The notes under the pieces are model-generated. The model was not told the origin of the DNA. It did not search any database and saw only the letters and a list, made by a program, of their open reading frames with translations. Position numbers and translations under genes: made by a program. From assembly GCA_937873515.1 (NCBI GenBank), contig CALMYB010000007.1, positions 283,954-347,953 of the forward strand: a stretch of DNA of 64,000 nt. Direction: 5' to 3'. The first letter of the stretch is position 1; each line of letters starts with the position of its first letter. This document shows, piece after piece, positions 25,001 to 35,000 of the stretch. Source of the stretch: an uncultured Acidobacteriota bacterium. Its GTDB lineage: Bacteria; Acidobacteriota; Blastocatellia; Pyrinomonadales; Pyrinomonadaceae.

Positions 25001-26706
25001 TCGCCCCAGCCTTCGCCCATCATTCCGCCCTGGTTGCCAAGGCCGGAACCATTGCCGTGCAGGCGGTTCGATGTTCCGTGCGTTACCTCGTGGATTACAA
25101 CATCCGCATCCGCAGTGCCGTCGCGCTGTGGATTCGGGCCGGTCCAGAGATACATCTGCATACGGCCGCGGCCGCCATCGGCCGGCGTAGCAAAGTTCGC
25201 ATTGTTAGATCCGGAAGAGTCCTGGCCTTCCGACGAAACACGGTCATTTCCAACACCTTGACCGGTGAAGTTCACGTGCTGGAAGTTGCGCGCGGCTTCG
25301 TTGAAACCGAACTTGTAGAGTTCATCGTGGTAGCGGTTCATGATGTAGAACATCTGAATGACTGCACCGCGTCGAGCCTCAGTTCCGGTCGGAGCATCGC
25401 CGGGAGCCGGATTTCCGGGCGGCGGGTTCCAAGTCGATGTGAACACGCGATTCGGACTTCCCACAGGGATGCTCGCAGGATCGACGCCATTTACGCCGTC
25501 GATATCGAGGCCAGCCTCGGTCGCGTTGCCGTCTAGTTTGTTGTCGGCATCGTTGATCCAGCCGTTGTTGTTGAAGCTGTTCGGGCCTTCGTTGCCGATG
25601 AAGGTAACCTGATTGCGCGAAGTGATCGCACCCTGCGTTCCAAGGCTCGGGTCGTTCGGGCCGGGAGCAAGCGGTGCTGCCGAGCTCGCGATCTGTGCCC
25701 ACGAAGCGGGAAGGCCGTACACATCGTATGTCGCTGATGCGGTGCCGTCGTCATCGGTGATGTTCTTGTGCCAAAGGACGGTCCCGCTCTGGCCGTCAAC
25801 GATCACATAATATGCGTTGACAGGCTGCCAGATAAGTACACGCCAAGCCGGCACTGCAACGCCCGGCTCGGTCGGGAAGTACATCTTCTCGGCCGTTGTC
25901 GCCCAGTCACCGTTGCCAAAGACGACACGATTTGCGTCAGAAGCCGAGTCGTTCCGGACCTTTTCTTCCGGACGAAGCTGATGACGAATGTGGCTGGCTG
26001 CAGCATGAACGGCCGCTGCCGGATCGCCAAACTCGGTCGAGACCGAACCATAATCGATGCCGGGAGCGAGATTGTTGATGACACGGATGATGCTGCCGTC
26101 CTGTCTGAATCCTGCTTTGATCTCTCCGCGGAAAACTTCGATGCCATTGATCCGCTGCTGCAAGTCGGCGAACGAAAGGACGCCGTCAGGATTCGTATAG
26201 TCAGCGACCGTTACAAGATCATCAACTTGTTGGGTCGAAACGCCGATAAGATTCTCATTCTCTTTGATGAAGTTGCGAAGGATGTCAGCACGCTTCGCAT
26301 CAGACGGACCTGAAAGCCATTCGATGCGCTTGCTGTACACGTCCGGCGAGATGACCTCGGGAGTGCGAATATCGTTGTTGTATTCGATCTTCACCGTCGG
26401 CATCTTGCTGCGCAGCGATTCTTCGCCACGCTTGAAATTATCGCGGATATTGGAGACAAGAGCCTCGCCCTTGCCCGCCCTTTGACGGATCGCGGCGAGT
26501 TCGGCCTGTCCTTCCTTTGATTCACGGATATCCCACATCTTGGGGATGCCTTCATCAAGGCTGGACGTCCGCTGAAGCAGACCGGCTTTTATTCCGGCCT
26601 TTGAGTGGAAATAGTTCGGCAAGACGACCAAAGCCGCCGCGATGCCGAGCACCAGCAGGCCTAGCAATATTCCGCTACGCCGACCCCTTAAAAAACGTCT
26701 TTGCAT
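22084..26706 (-). CDS. M36 (fungalysin-type) metallopeptidase with FG-GAP repeats and P domain, copy 1
   Basis: A 1540-residue exported zinc protease; AGGAGGG precedes the ATG. A membrane anchor or signal segment covers residues 11-30. An FTP-like propeptide (about 100-310) is followed by the M36 catalytic domain with HEVTH at 539-543 and the third ligand Glu565 in GMMGEGWGDF. Then come a choice-of-anchor/MAM-like beta region, six FG-GAP repeats (about 1080-1370), a poly-Gly linker, and a proprotein-convertase P-like domain (GTWVVNISDNGGGDTG). It should degrade proteins outside the cell. From 22625 to 26649 the DNA matches the next gene base for base wherever I compared. Confidence 0.9.
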   Translation of the reverse strand: MQRRFLRGRRSGILLGLLVLGIAAALVVLPNYFHSKAGIKAGLLQRTSSLDEGIPKMWDIRESKEGQAELAAIRQRAGKGEALVSNIRDNFKRGEESLRSKMPTVKIEYNNDIRTPEVISPDVYSKRIEWLSGPSDAKRADILRNFIKENENLIGVSTQQVDDLVTVADYTNPDGVLSFADLQQRINGIEVFRGEIKAGFRQDGSIIRVINNLAPGIDYGSVSTEFGDPAAAVHAAASHIRHQLRPEEKVRNDSASDANRVVFGNGDWATTAEKMYFPTEPGVAVPAWRVLIWQPVNAYYVIVDGQSGTVLWHKNITDDDGTASATYDVYGLPASWAQIASSAAPLAPGPNDPSLGTQGAITSRNQVTFIGNEGPNSFNNNGWINDADNKLDGNATEAGLDIDGVNGVDPASIPVGSPNRVFTSTWNPPPGNPAPGDAPTGTEARRGAVIQMFYIMNRYHDELYKFGFNEAARNFQHVNFTGQGVGNDRVSSEGQDSSGSNNANFATPADGGRGRMQMYLWTGPNPQRDGTADADVVIHEVTHGTSNRLHGNGSGLGNQGGMMGEGWGDFYAHVMTSKPTDPANGVYSEGGYATYMIGGNNFTANFFYGIRRFPTAIMAFTGGPQNKPYNPLTFGHINSNCDTTLGTPSNAVSSAFPRSPVIATSGSCSQVHNAGEIWKSALWEVRTLYVARRGFTDGSRAVLQNVTDGMKLAPLNPTMLQERDAIIAAAAAAPVSPQASADASDVREGFRIRGMGWSASVQSASSVTEAFDSPNASLSTFAVSDASGNGSGYPDPGENVQLAIGVINPNTGAPITNVTVSVNGGAPVNYGTINDGQTVTNNIPFTVDSNAACGSTVTLSIVVSSALGAQPAVQRSFVLGQPVGIVENFDGVTAPSLPSGWTNTQDVGTLINWTTVTTSPDSAPNAAFANDPAGVNMASLETPAIPISSSAAQIKFRNSWNTENTFDGAVLEIKIGAGAWQDFITAGGSWVSNGYNGTLSTSFQNPLGGRQAWTGNGGGYKDTVGNIPAAANGQSVSFRWRMASDSSVASTGIWIDGVQVISSFNCSPVTTVSNARADFDGDGKTDASVFRPSEGNWYSLGSTAGFAALHWGANGDTIVPGDYDGDGKADFAVFRPDNTEGNTDFYVLNSNGFVFNGFAHGVVGDIAVPGDFDGDHKADIVVWRPSEGNWYIWGTVSQTTTIASFGTTGDKPFAMDKDGDGKANLAVYRSSDHTFYMANATGVPAQNFTAVPWGVDGDKLVPADYDGDGKDDVAVYRPSDGTWYIYTQTGNTITTQFGIASDVPAPGDYDGDGTDDIAVYRGGTWYINGSTSGFQVISFGVASDIPVPTAYIPGLVGGGGGGGGAVTVSYTGPAVAIPDNNPAGVNINVPVSGVGTISDLNFSIDQVSGGTCDIAVGDVDCGIDHSWVGDLIVTLTSPNATSVVVIDRIGRTTAGFGCNNNNFALITLNDDGGLPPIENGCNTGGGTTAMFPSGDYSPNNPMSAFDGQNADGTWVVNISDNGGGDTGSARAFSFHFNSGN

Positions 26707-27099
26707 TTATTTAAAGCCCTCCTAAGCTTTCCTTTTACGTTCTTGAGTATTGTTGAGACCGTTCGAAAAATTTCTGCAACGTCGGCCAACCCAACGTTTT
26801 TATCGCCGCTGAGTGCCGAAGAGCGCACCACTTTTGTCCTTTAGGACGCATTCAAATGGGTATTTATCAGCCCCTGGGGAGCAACCCGTTGTGGTTTTTG
26901 GGCGCGAGCCAAAATTAAGAGTGTCAGTGATCTGACCAAATTTTCCGAAAATTATCGGTTTAGTTGTAACAGAAAATGAGGCGAAGGTCAACGAAAAGCA
27001 CCGCCCGAACCGAGAAAAACCGTTGAACGGCGATTTTCACGGCAAGGTGCCGAGTATGAAGGAAGAAGGCAGCTCTATCCGATTCGAATTGTAATGTTT
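26707..27099. other. Upstream region of first M36 gene
   Basis: No gene. The minus strand carries a leader with CGTAAAAGGAAAGCTT close to the start codon, shared with the second copy, and a palindrome 217 bases upstream. The rest differs from the copy-2 upstream region. Confidence 0.6.
26923..26936. promoter_or_regulatory. Palindrome GTCAG-N4-CTGAC upstream of M36 copy 1
   Basis: GTCAGTGATCTGAC. The same half-sites with the same spacing occur at 31967-31980 before copy 2, at nearly the same distance from the start codon, in otherwise dissimilar DNA. It is a likely operator. Confidence 0.5.
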
Positions 27100-27127
27100 G
27101 CAGGAGGCCCGAGGACGGGCCTCCTGC
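27100..27127 (-). terminator. Hairpin after M36 copy 2
   Basis: A perfect 12-bp stem (GCAGGAGGCCCG at 27100-27111 with 27116-27127) and a 4-base loop, 13 bases after the stop. No T run follows on the minus strand, so it may stabilise the 3' end and not terminate on its own. Confidence 0.6.
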
Positions 27128-27140
27128 AAAGCGTGTCGGG

Positions 27141-30100
27141 CTAGTTGCCCGAGTTGAAGATGAGCGAGAACCGACGAACCGAGCCGGTATCACCGCCCGC
27201 ATTGTCCGAAGCCGTGATAACCCACGTACCGTCAGCGTTTTCACCATCCAACGCCGAGAGCGGGTTGTTCGGTGAAAAATCGCCTGCAGGAAACGGGAGC
27301 GTTGACGTGCAGGTTGTCGGCCCGGGATTCGCCTGCGTTTCGATCGGCGGAAGTCCGCCTTCGTCGTTAAGCGTGATCAGACCGAAGTTGTTATTGCTAC
27401 AACCAGCGCCTGTTGTTGTCCTGCCGGGACGATCGATTACGGTTACGGTCGGCGAACCATCAGGCGGTGTGATCGAAATGATCAAGTCACCGACCCACGT
27501 ATGGTCGAGGCCGCAATCTACATCACCAGTCGTTCCGTCGCAGGTTCCGGCCGTATCGAATCTAAAGTTCAGATCCGAAACGGTTCCGACACCCGACACC
27601 GCAAGGTTGACAGTTATTCCGGTCGGATTATTATCCGGAATCAGAACCGCCGGCCCGGTGTAGCTGACAGTGACTCCGCCGCCGCCACCGCCGACGAGGC
27701 CGGGGATGTATGCGGTCGGGACCGGAATATCGCTGGCCACACCGAACGAGATCACCTGGAATCCGGAGGTCGAGCCGTTGATATACCACGTTCCGCCGCG
27801 ATAGACCGCGATGTCATCTGTGCCATCGCCGTCATAGTCGCCCGGTGCGGGTACGTCGCTCGCAATACCGAACTGCGTGGTGATCGTGTTGCCCGTCTGC
27901 GTGTAGATGTACCACGTTCCGTCTGACGGGCGGTAAACCGCAACGTCATCCTTGCCGTCGCCATCGTAATCAGCCGGGACGAGCTTGTCACCGTCAACGC
28001 CCCACGGCACCGCCGTGAAGTTCTGAGCGGGGACGCCCGTAGCGTTCGCCATGTAGAAGGTGTGGTCGCTCGAACGATAGACCGCAAGGTTTGCCTTGCC
28101 GTCGCCGTCCTTGTCCATCGCGAACGGCTTGTCGCCGGTCGTTCCGAACGATGCGATCGTGGTCGTCTGGCTGACAGTGCCCCAGATGTACCAGTTGCCT
28201 TCTGAAGGCCTCCAGACGACGATGTCGGCCTTGTGGTCGCCATCGAAGTCTCCCGGGACAGCAATGTCGCCGACGACGCCGTGTGCGAAGCCGTTGAAGA
28301 CGAAGCCGTTCGAGTTCAGGACATAGAAGTCCGTGTTGCCTTCGGTGTTATCCGGACGGAACACTGCGAAATCCGCCTTGCCGTCGCCGTCATAGTCGCC
28401 GGGGACGATCGTGTCGCCGTTTGCTCCCCAATGAAGGGCAGCAAATCCGGCGGTCGAACCCAGCGAGTACCAGTTGCCCTCGGACGGACGGAACACCGAC
28501 GCATCAGTCTTGCCGTCACCGTCAAAGTCCGCTCGAGCGTTGCTGACCGTTGTGACCGGCGAGCAATTGAAGCTGCTGATCACCTGAACACCATCGATCC
28601 AGATTCCGGTCGATGCAACGGACGAATCCGAAGCCATCCTCCAGCGGAACGAGACGCTTTGGCCATTGGCTGCCGCCGGAATGTTACCGACAGTGTCCTT
28701 GTAGCCGCCGCCATTTCCTGTCCACGCCTGGCGTCCGCCAAGCGGATTCTGGAAGCTGGTGCTCAGTGTGCCGTTATAGCCATTGGAAACCCATGATCCG
28801 CCGGCAGTGATGAAGTCCTGCCATGCGCCGGCTCCGATCTTGATCTCGAGAACAGCTCCATCGAAAGTGTTTTCGGTGTTCCAGCTGTTCCTGAATTTGA
28901 TCTGAGCGGCAGATGACGAGATCGGGATCGCAGGTGTCTCAAGAGAAGCCATATTCACGCCCGCAGGGTCGTTCGCGAATGCGGCATTCGGTGCTGAGTC
29001 AGGGCTTGTCGTAACGGTCGTCCAGTTGATGAGCGTGCCGACATCCTGAGTATTGGTCCAACCCGAAGGCAGACTCGGAGCCGTAACACCGTCAAAGTTC
29101 TCGACGATGCCGACGGGCTGGCCGAGGACAAAGCTGCGTTGAACAGCCGGTTGAGCTCCGAGTGCACTCGAAACGACGATGCTCAGCGTAACTGTGCTTC
29201 CGCAAGCAGCGTTCGAATCGACGGTGAACGGAATGTTGTTCGTAACAGTCTGTCCATCGTTGATCGTGCCGTAATTTACAGGAGCTCCGCCGTTGACGCT
29301 GACCGTAACGTTGGTGATAGGTGCACCGGTGTTCGGGTTGATGACGCCAATAGCGAGCTGAACGTTTTCGCCCGGATCCGGATAGCCGCTGCCGTTGCCG
29401 GAAGCGTCCGAAACCGCAAAGGTCGAAAGCGAAGCGTTCGGCGAATCGAAAGCTTCAGTTACCGAAGAAGCCGACTGAACACTTGCTGACCAGCCCATAC
29501 CGCGGATACGGAATCCTTCGCGAACATCAGAAGCGTCCGCCGAGGCCTGCGGAGAAACAGGAGCTGCGGCTGCAGCAGCGATGATCGCATCGCGTTCCTG
29601 AAGCATAGTCGGGTTGAGCGGAGCAAGCTTCATACCGTCTGTGACGTTCTGAAGGACCGCACGCGAACCGTCCGTAAAACCGCGTCTTGCGACGTAGAGC
29701 GTACGAACTTCCCAAAGTGCCGATTTCCAGATCTCACCGGCATTGTGCACCTGCGAGCAGCTGCCCGAGGTAGCGATTACGGGGCTTCGCGGGAAAGCGC
29801 TGGAGACCGCATTCGACGGCGTACCAAGCGTGGTATCGCAGTTCGAATTGATGTGACCGAAGGTCAGCGGATTGTACGGCTTGTTCTGCGGGCCGCCCGT
29901 GAACGCCATAATGGCGGTCGGGAAGCGGCGGATGCCGTAGAAGAAGTTTGCTGTGAAGTTATTGCCGCCGATCATGTAGGTGGCATAACCGCCTTCCGAA
30001 TAGACGCCGTTCGCCGGATCTGTCGGCTTCGAGGTCATTACGTGAGCGTAGAAATCGCCCCAGCCTTCGCCCATCATTCCGCCCTGGTTGCCAAGGCCGG

Positions 30101-31760
30101 AACCATTGCCGTGCAGGCGGTTCGATGTTCCGTGCGTTACCTCGTGGATTACAACATCCGCATCCGCAGTGCCGTCGCGCTGTGGATTCGGGCCGGTCCA
30201 GAGATACATCTGCATACGGCCGCGGCCGCCATCGGCCGGCGTAGCAAAGTTCGCATTGTTAGATCCGGAAGAGTCCTGGCCTTCCGACGAAACACGGTCA
30301 TTTCCAACACCTTGACCGGTGAAGTTCACGTGCTGGAAGTTGCGCGCGGCTTCGTTGAAACCGAACTTGTAGAGTTCATCGTGGTAGCGGTTCATGATGT
30401 AGAACATCTGAATGACTGCACCGCGTCGAGCCTCAGTTCCGGTCGGAGCATCGCCGGGAGCCGGATTTCCGGGCGGCGGGTTCCAAGTCGATGTGAACAC
30501 GCGATTCGGACTTCCCACAGGGATGCTCGCAGGATCGACGCCATTTACGCCGTCGATATCGAGGCCAGCCTCGGTCGCGTTGCCGTCTAGTTTGTTGTCG
30601 GCATCGTTGATCCAGCCGTTGTTGTTGAAGCTGTTCGGGCCTTCGTTGCCGATGAAGGTAACCTGATTGCGCGAAGTGATCGCACCCTGCGTTCCAAGGC
30701 TCGGGTCGTTCGGGCCGGGAGCAAGCGGTGCTGCCGAGCTCGCGATCTGTGCCCACGAAGCGGGAAGGCCGTACACATCGTATGTCGCTGATGCGGTGCC
30801 GTCGTCATCGGTGATGTTCTTGTGCCAAAGGACGGTCCCGCTCTGGCCGTCAACGATCACATAATATGCGTTGACAGGCTGCCAGATAAGTACACGCCAA
30901 GCCGGCACTGCAACGCCCGGCTCGGTCGGGAAGTACATCTTCTCGGCCGTTGTCGCCCAGTCACCGTTGCCAAAGACGACACGATTTGCGTCAGAAGCCG
31001 AGTCGTTCCGGACCTTTTCTTCCGGACGAAGCTGATGACGAATGTGGCTGGCTGCAGCATGAACGGCCGCTGCCGGATCGCCAAACTCGGTCGAGACCGA
31101 ACCATAATCGATGCCGGGAGCGAGATTGTTGATGACACGGATGATGCTGCCGTCCTGTCTGAATCCTGCTTTGATCTCTCCGCGGAAAACTTCGATGCCA
31201 TTGATCCGCTGCTGCAAGTCGGCGAACGAAAGGACGCCGTCAGGATTCGTATAGTCAGCGACCGTTACAAGATCATCAACTTGTTGGGTCGAAACGCCGA
31301 TAAGATTCTCATTCTCTTTGATGAAGTTGCGAAGGATGTCAGCACGCTTCGCATCAGACGGACCTGAAAGCCATTCGATGCGCTTGCTGTACACGTCCGG
31401 CGAGATGACCTCGGGAGTGCGAATATCGTTGTTGTATTCGATCTTCACCGTCGGCATCTTGCTGCGCAGCGATTCTTCGCCACGCTTGAAATTATCGCGG
31501 ATATTGGAGACAAGAGCCTCGCCCTTGCCCGCCCTTTGACGGATCGCGGCGAGTTCGGCCTGTCCTTCCTTTGATTCACGGATATCCCACATCTTGGGGA
31601 TGCCTTCATCAAGGCTGGACGTCCGCTGAAGCAGACCGGCTTTTATTCCGGCCTTTGAGTGGAAATAGTTCGGCAAGACGACCAAAGCCGCCGCGATGCC
31701 GAGAACCAACAGGCCTAGCAATACTCCGCTACGCCTACCTCTTAAAAAACGTCTCTGCAT
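27141..31760 (-). CDS. M36 (fungalysin-type) metallopeptidase with FG-GAP repeats and P domain, copy 2
   Basis: A 1539-residue paralogue with the same domain order and the same HEVTH and GEGWGDF active site as copy 1. Residues from about 20 to the poly-Gly linker are identical; the first residues differ at one site (RSGVLL for RSGILL). The C-terminal P domain is clearly diverged (for example GTWVITASDNAGGDTG for GTWVVNISDNGGGDTG, with insertions such as ANPGPTTC). Silent changes cluster in the first 50 bases of the gene. This pattern suggests gene conversion or recent recombination limited to the shared block. Its ribosome binding site (AGGAGGGC) and leader resemble those of copy 1. Confidence 0.9.
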   Translation of the reverse strand: MQRRFLRGRRSGVLLGLLVLGIAAALVVLPNYFHSKAGIKAGLLQRTSSLDEGIPKMWDIRESKEGQAELAAIRQRAGKGEALVSNIRDNFKRGEESLRSKMPTVKIEYNNDIRTPEVISPDVYSKRIEWLSGPSDAKRADILRNFIKENENLIGVSTQQVDDLVTVADYTNPDGVLSFADLQQRINGIEVFRGEIKAGFRQDGSIIRVINNLAPGIDYGSVSTEFGDPAAAVHAAASHIRHQLRPEEKVRNDSASDANRVVFGNGDWATTAEKMYFPTEPGVAVPAWRVLIWQPVNAYYVIVDGQSGTVLWHKNITDDDGTASATYDVYGLPASWAQIASSAAPLAPGPNDPSLGTQGAITSRNQVTFIGNEGPNSFNNNGWINDADNKLDGNATEAGLDIDGVNGVDPASIPVGSPNRVFTSTWNPPPGNPAPGDAPTGTEARRGAVIQMFYIMNRYHDELYKFGFNEAARNFQHVNFTGQGVGNDRVSSEGQDSSGSNNANFATPADGGRGRMQMYLWTGPNPQRDGTADADVVIHEVTHGTSNRLHGNGSGLGNQGGMMGEGWGDFYAHVMTSKPTDPANGVYSEGGYATYMIGGNNFTANFFYGIRRFPTAIMAFTGGPQNKPYNPLTFGHINSNCDTTLGTPSNAVSSAFPRSPVIATSGSCSQVHNAGEIWKSALWEVRTLYVARRGFTDGSRAVLQNVTDGMKLAPLNPTMLQERDAIIAAAAAAPVSPQASADASDVREGFRIRGMGWSASVQSASSVTEAFDSPNASLSTFAVSDASGNGSGYPDPGENVQLAIGVINPNTGAPITNVTVSVNGGAPVNYGTINDGQTVTNNIPFTVDSNAACGSTVTLSIVVSSALGAQPAVQRSFVLGQPVGIVENFDGVTAPSLPSGWTNTQDVGTLINWTTVTTSPDSAPNAAFANDPAGVNMASLETPAIPISSSAAQIKFRNSWNTENTFDGAVLEIKIGAGAWQDFITAGGSWVSNGYNGTLSTSFQNPLGGRQAWTGNGGGYKDTVGNIPAAANGQSVSFRWRMASDSSVASTGIWIDGVQVISSFNCSPVTTVSNARADFDGDGKTDASVFRPSEGNWYSLGSTAGFAALHWGANGDTIVPGDYDGDGKADFAVFRPDNTEGNTDFYVLNSNGFVFNGFAHGVVGDIAVPGDFDGDHKADIVVWRPSEGNWYIWGTVSQTTTIASFGTTGDKPFAMDKDGDGKANLAVYRSSDHTFYMANATGVPAQNFTAVPWGVDGDKLVPADYDGDGKDDVAVYRPSDGTWYIYTQTGNTITTQFGIASDVPAPGDYDGDGTDDIAVYRGGTWYINGSTSGFQVISFGVASDIPVPTAYIPGLVGGGGGGVTVSYTGPAVLIPDNNPTGITVNLAVSGVGTVSDLNFRFDTAGTCDGTTGDVDCGLDHTWVGDLIISITPPDGSPTVTVIDRPGRTTTGAGCSNNNFGLITLNDEGGLPPIETQANPGPTTCTSTLPFPAGDFSPNNPLSALDGENADGTWVITASDNAGGDTGSVRRFSLIFNSGN

Positions 31761-31912
31761 TTATTGAAGCCCTCCTAAAGCTTTCCTTTTACGTTTTTGT
31801 TGATCGTTGAGCCTATCAAAGCCCGGTCGCCTTTGCCTCGGGGTAACCCTAAACACTTGATAGTTAGAGAGTTACCGCCAATGAGCCAAATGGATGTGCA
31901 ATCGGGCGCAAT

Positions 31913-31928
31913 CGACCCTATAGGGTCG
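31913..31928. promoter_or_regulatory. 16-bp perfect palindrome CGACCCTATAGGGTCG
   Basis: A perfect dyad about 155 bases upstream of the second M36 start. It is absent from the matching position before copy 1. It could be an operator specific to this copy. Confidence 0.4.
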
Positions 31929-31966
31929 GCCAATTTTGGTCGTGGGGGTGATCCAAAATAGAAAAT

Positions 31967-31980
31967 GTCAGTAACCTGAC
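31967..31980. promoter_or_regulatory. Palindrome GTCAG-N4-CTGAC upstream of M36 copy 2
   Basis: GTCAGTAACCTGAC, 207 bases before the start codon; partner of the site at 26923-26936. Confidence 0.5.
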
Positions 31981-32020
31981 CGAAAAGTGATAACAATTAG
32001 CAGAACTTCTAACATAAATA

Positions 32021-32057
32021 AGGCTGAAGGTCAACAGAAAATGTTGACCTTCAGCCT
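32021..32057 (-). terminator. Terminator of the third M36 gene
   Basis: A perfect 15-bp stem (AGGCTGAAGGTCAAC with GTTGACCTTCAGCCT) and a 7-base loop. The minus strand then reads TTATTTATGTT, a weak T-rich tail. Confidence 0.8.
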
Positions 32058-32083
32058 GGATCGCGATGCGGTAGGAGTTACGG

Positions 32084-35000
32084 CTAGTATTTGCTCGGGA
32101 TCGGCGTGTCGGCCGGAAGTCCGAATGATACGACCTGGAAACCTGCCGTAGAGCGGTTCAGATACCACAGTCCGGCGCGATATACCGCCTGATCGAACTT
32201 TCCATCGCCGTCGTAATCTCCCGGCGCCGGCACGTCGTCGGAAAGCCCGAATTGGAGCACGGAATACTGCCCGTCGCTGCTTCTGAGGCTGTACCACGTG
32301 CCATTTGAGGGCCTCCAGACCGCAACATCGGTCTTTCCGTCGCCGTCATAATCGCCCGGAACCGGCCGATCCGTCGCGAGTCCGAAGCCGACTGCCGTGA
32401 ATGAGCCGTTCGAAGAATTCAGCCGATACCAGACGCCGTTCGAAGGCCGGTAAACGCTCACGTCGGATTTGCCGTCTCCGTCCCAGTCGCCAGAAAGGGC
32501 TTGGTCGCCATTGAGTCCGAAGCTAACGACGTTGAACGCATCGTTCGAGCTGTTCAGCCAGTACCAGCGTCCCTCGGAGCCGCGGAAGACCGCAAGATCT
32601 GCCTTGCCGTCGCCGTCGAAATCCCCTGCCCTCGGAACATCGCCGTTCAGGCCGAACTGACGCACGACGTATTGGCTGTCGCTGCTGCGGAAGATGTACC
32701 AGACTCCTGTCGAAGGCCTGAATACCGCAACATCCGCCTTGCCGTCGCCGTCGAAATCACCGGGAGTTGGGATATCTCCGGACGATCCGAAGTGCATCGC
32801 GGTAAACCCGGCCGTGGAACGGTTCAGATACCAATCGCCCGCCGTGTCTCTGAAGACAGAAACATCGGTCTTGCCATCTCCGTCAAAGTCTGCCGGCGGC
32901 CTCGAGTTGTTCGAAACCGGTGTGCAAGCGGCGTTTCCATAGACACGGATCGTGTCGATATACCAGCCATCGACAGCCGTATTGTCGTCCGCACCAAAAC
33001 GCCATTTGAACCGAACGCTCTGACCTGCTGCCGCAACCGGCAGTCGCACCGTCGTTACGATATAGCCGCCCGAGTTGCCGCTCCATCCGAGGCGCGTAGT
33101 TATCGGGTTATTCGTCCCGCCCTGCAGCATTCCGTTGTAGCCGTTCTGAAGGAACACACCACCGGCTGCTTCGATATCCGTGAAGCCGCCGCCGGCGATG
33201 CTTATCTCAAGGACACCGCCGTCCCAGCCGGATTCGGTGTTGAACTTATGCGTGAACTCGATAGTTGCATTCGCCGTGGCTATCGCAAAGGAAGGCGAAG
33301 TCAGGTCAGTGCCGCCGCCGGTTGTTTCCGGGTCGACCGCGAACGCTGCGTTCGGGGCCGTGTTCGGGGTTGTTGTCGTGGTTACAAAAGGCGTTCCGCT
33401 CTGTACGCTCGTAACTGTCCAACCTGCGGGGAAATTCGGCGCGGTCACCGCATCAAAATTCTCAGAAGCGGTTACCGAAGGTTGACCCATCGCGAGCTGT
33501 TTTGTGAACGAGGAACTACCGAGACTGCTGGTGATATTGAACGTTAGCGTGATGACCGAACCGCACGGCGTGTCGGCGGGCACGGTGTATGAGATCAGGC
33601 GGGACACCATCTCGCCGCTTGCGATCGCACCGTAGTCCGTCGAGCTGCCGCCCGTGATCGTCAATGTCACACCGGTCGCAGGAGCCGCACCAAAGTTCGT
33701 AAGCGGAACGGTGAATTCTAGGCGTTCGCCCGGATCTGGAGTGCCGGAGCCGTTGCCGGGCAGGTCGGATATCGTCATTGCGGGAGTTTGGACGACATTC
33801 GGAACATCAAAGGCCTCAGTGACCCGTGTGTTGCCGGTTCCGGTGCCTACGTTCTGGATCGACGCACTGTAACCGATTCCGCGCGTTGCAAAACCCTGCC
33901 ACACATCGACGACGTCAACGCCGGCTTCCGGTGCCAGCGAACTGCCCTGAGCCGCCGCGATGATCGCATCACGCTCGGTCAGAAAGGTCGGTCCGAGCGG
34001 AGCCAATTTCATTCCGTCGGTCACGAGCTGAAGCGTCTTGCGGTTGCCGACAGCCCAGCCAAGGCGAGCGACAAACTTGGCGCGCACTTCCCAAAGAGCA
34101 GAGCTCCAGATCTCGCCAAGGTTATGGACCTGATCCGCAGTCGATGAACCGAACGGTCCGCGTGGAAACGCGCCGTCGGAGACATTCAGCTGAGTCTGGT
34201 CTGCGTCAGCAAAAGTGAGCGGATTGTGCGGTTTGCCGTTCGCACCTGTGAAAGCACGAACAGCTTTCGGGAAGCGGCGGATGCCGTAATAGTAATTATT
34301 CACAAAACCCGAAGAAAGATATGTATCGTACGAACCGGTCGTGTAGATCCCGTTGATCGGATCTGTTGGCTCGCTCAGCAGGCTGTGGCCGTAGAAATCT
34401 CCCCAGCCTTCGCCCATTCCGCGAGACATATTCAGCGACAGGCCGCTGCCGTTGCCGTGGAGGCGATTTGAGAGGCCGTGCGAGAATTCGTGGATCACGA
34501 CGTCGGCATCGAAGTTGCCGTCAATGTCCGGGTTCGGTCCGCTCCATAGATACATCTGCATGCGGCCGCGGCCGCCGTCGGCCGGCGTCGAAAAGTTTGC
34601 GTTATTTGTTCCCGAAGTGTCCTGGCCCTCGCCGCGAACGCGGTCATTTCCAACGCCTCCGCGTCCGAAGTTATCTTGCTGAAAGTTGCGTGCCTGCTCG
34701 GTGAAGCCAAGGCGATAGAGTTCGTCGTGATACCAGTTCGTGATGTAGAAGAGCTGCGTGACGCTGCCCTGCTGATAGGCACTGCCCGGATACGTCTGCG
34801 GCGAAGGAACCGGCGCATCGCCGCTGTTCGTATTGGGATCGAATGGCGAAAAGGCGTAGCTGAAGTTTCTGGATGCGCTCGACGCTTCGCTGTTCGTATC
34901 GACACCGTCAACTCCGTCGCGGTCGAGACCTGCCTGTATCGCGTTTCCGTCCGTTACCGTTCCGCCGTCGGTTATCCAACCGTTGTTGTTGAACTGATAC

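Larger units (their letters stand above)
31761..32020. other. Upstream region of second M36 gene
   Basis: No gene. It contains the CGACCCTATAGGGTCG palindrome (31913-31928) and the GTCAG-N4-CTGAC site (31967-31980), plus the CGTAAAAGGAAAGC leader near the start codon. Confidence 0.6.

Noticed and set aside
24691..25536. 281-codon plus-strand frame inside the M36 gene (and its twin at 29745-30590)
   Set aside because: Antisense to a well-supported peptidase, with an arginine/alanine-rich composition typical of a shadow frame; it is doubled only because the M36 DNA is doubled.
26707..27099. M36 leader considered as a riboswitch
   Set aside because: I could not fit it to a known riboswitch consensus, and the two twin leaders share only short words.
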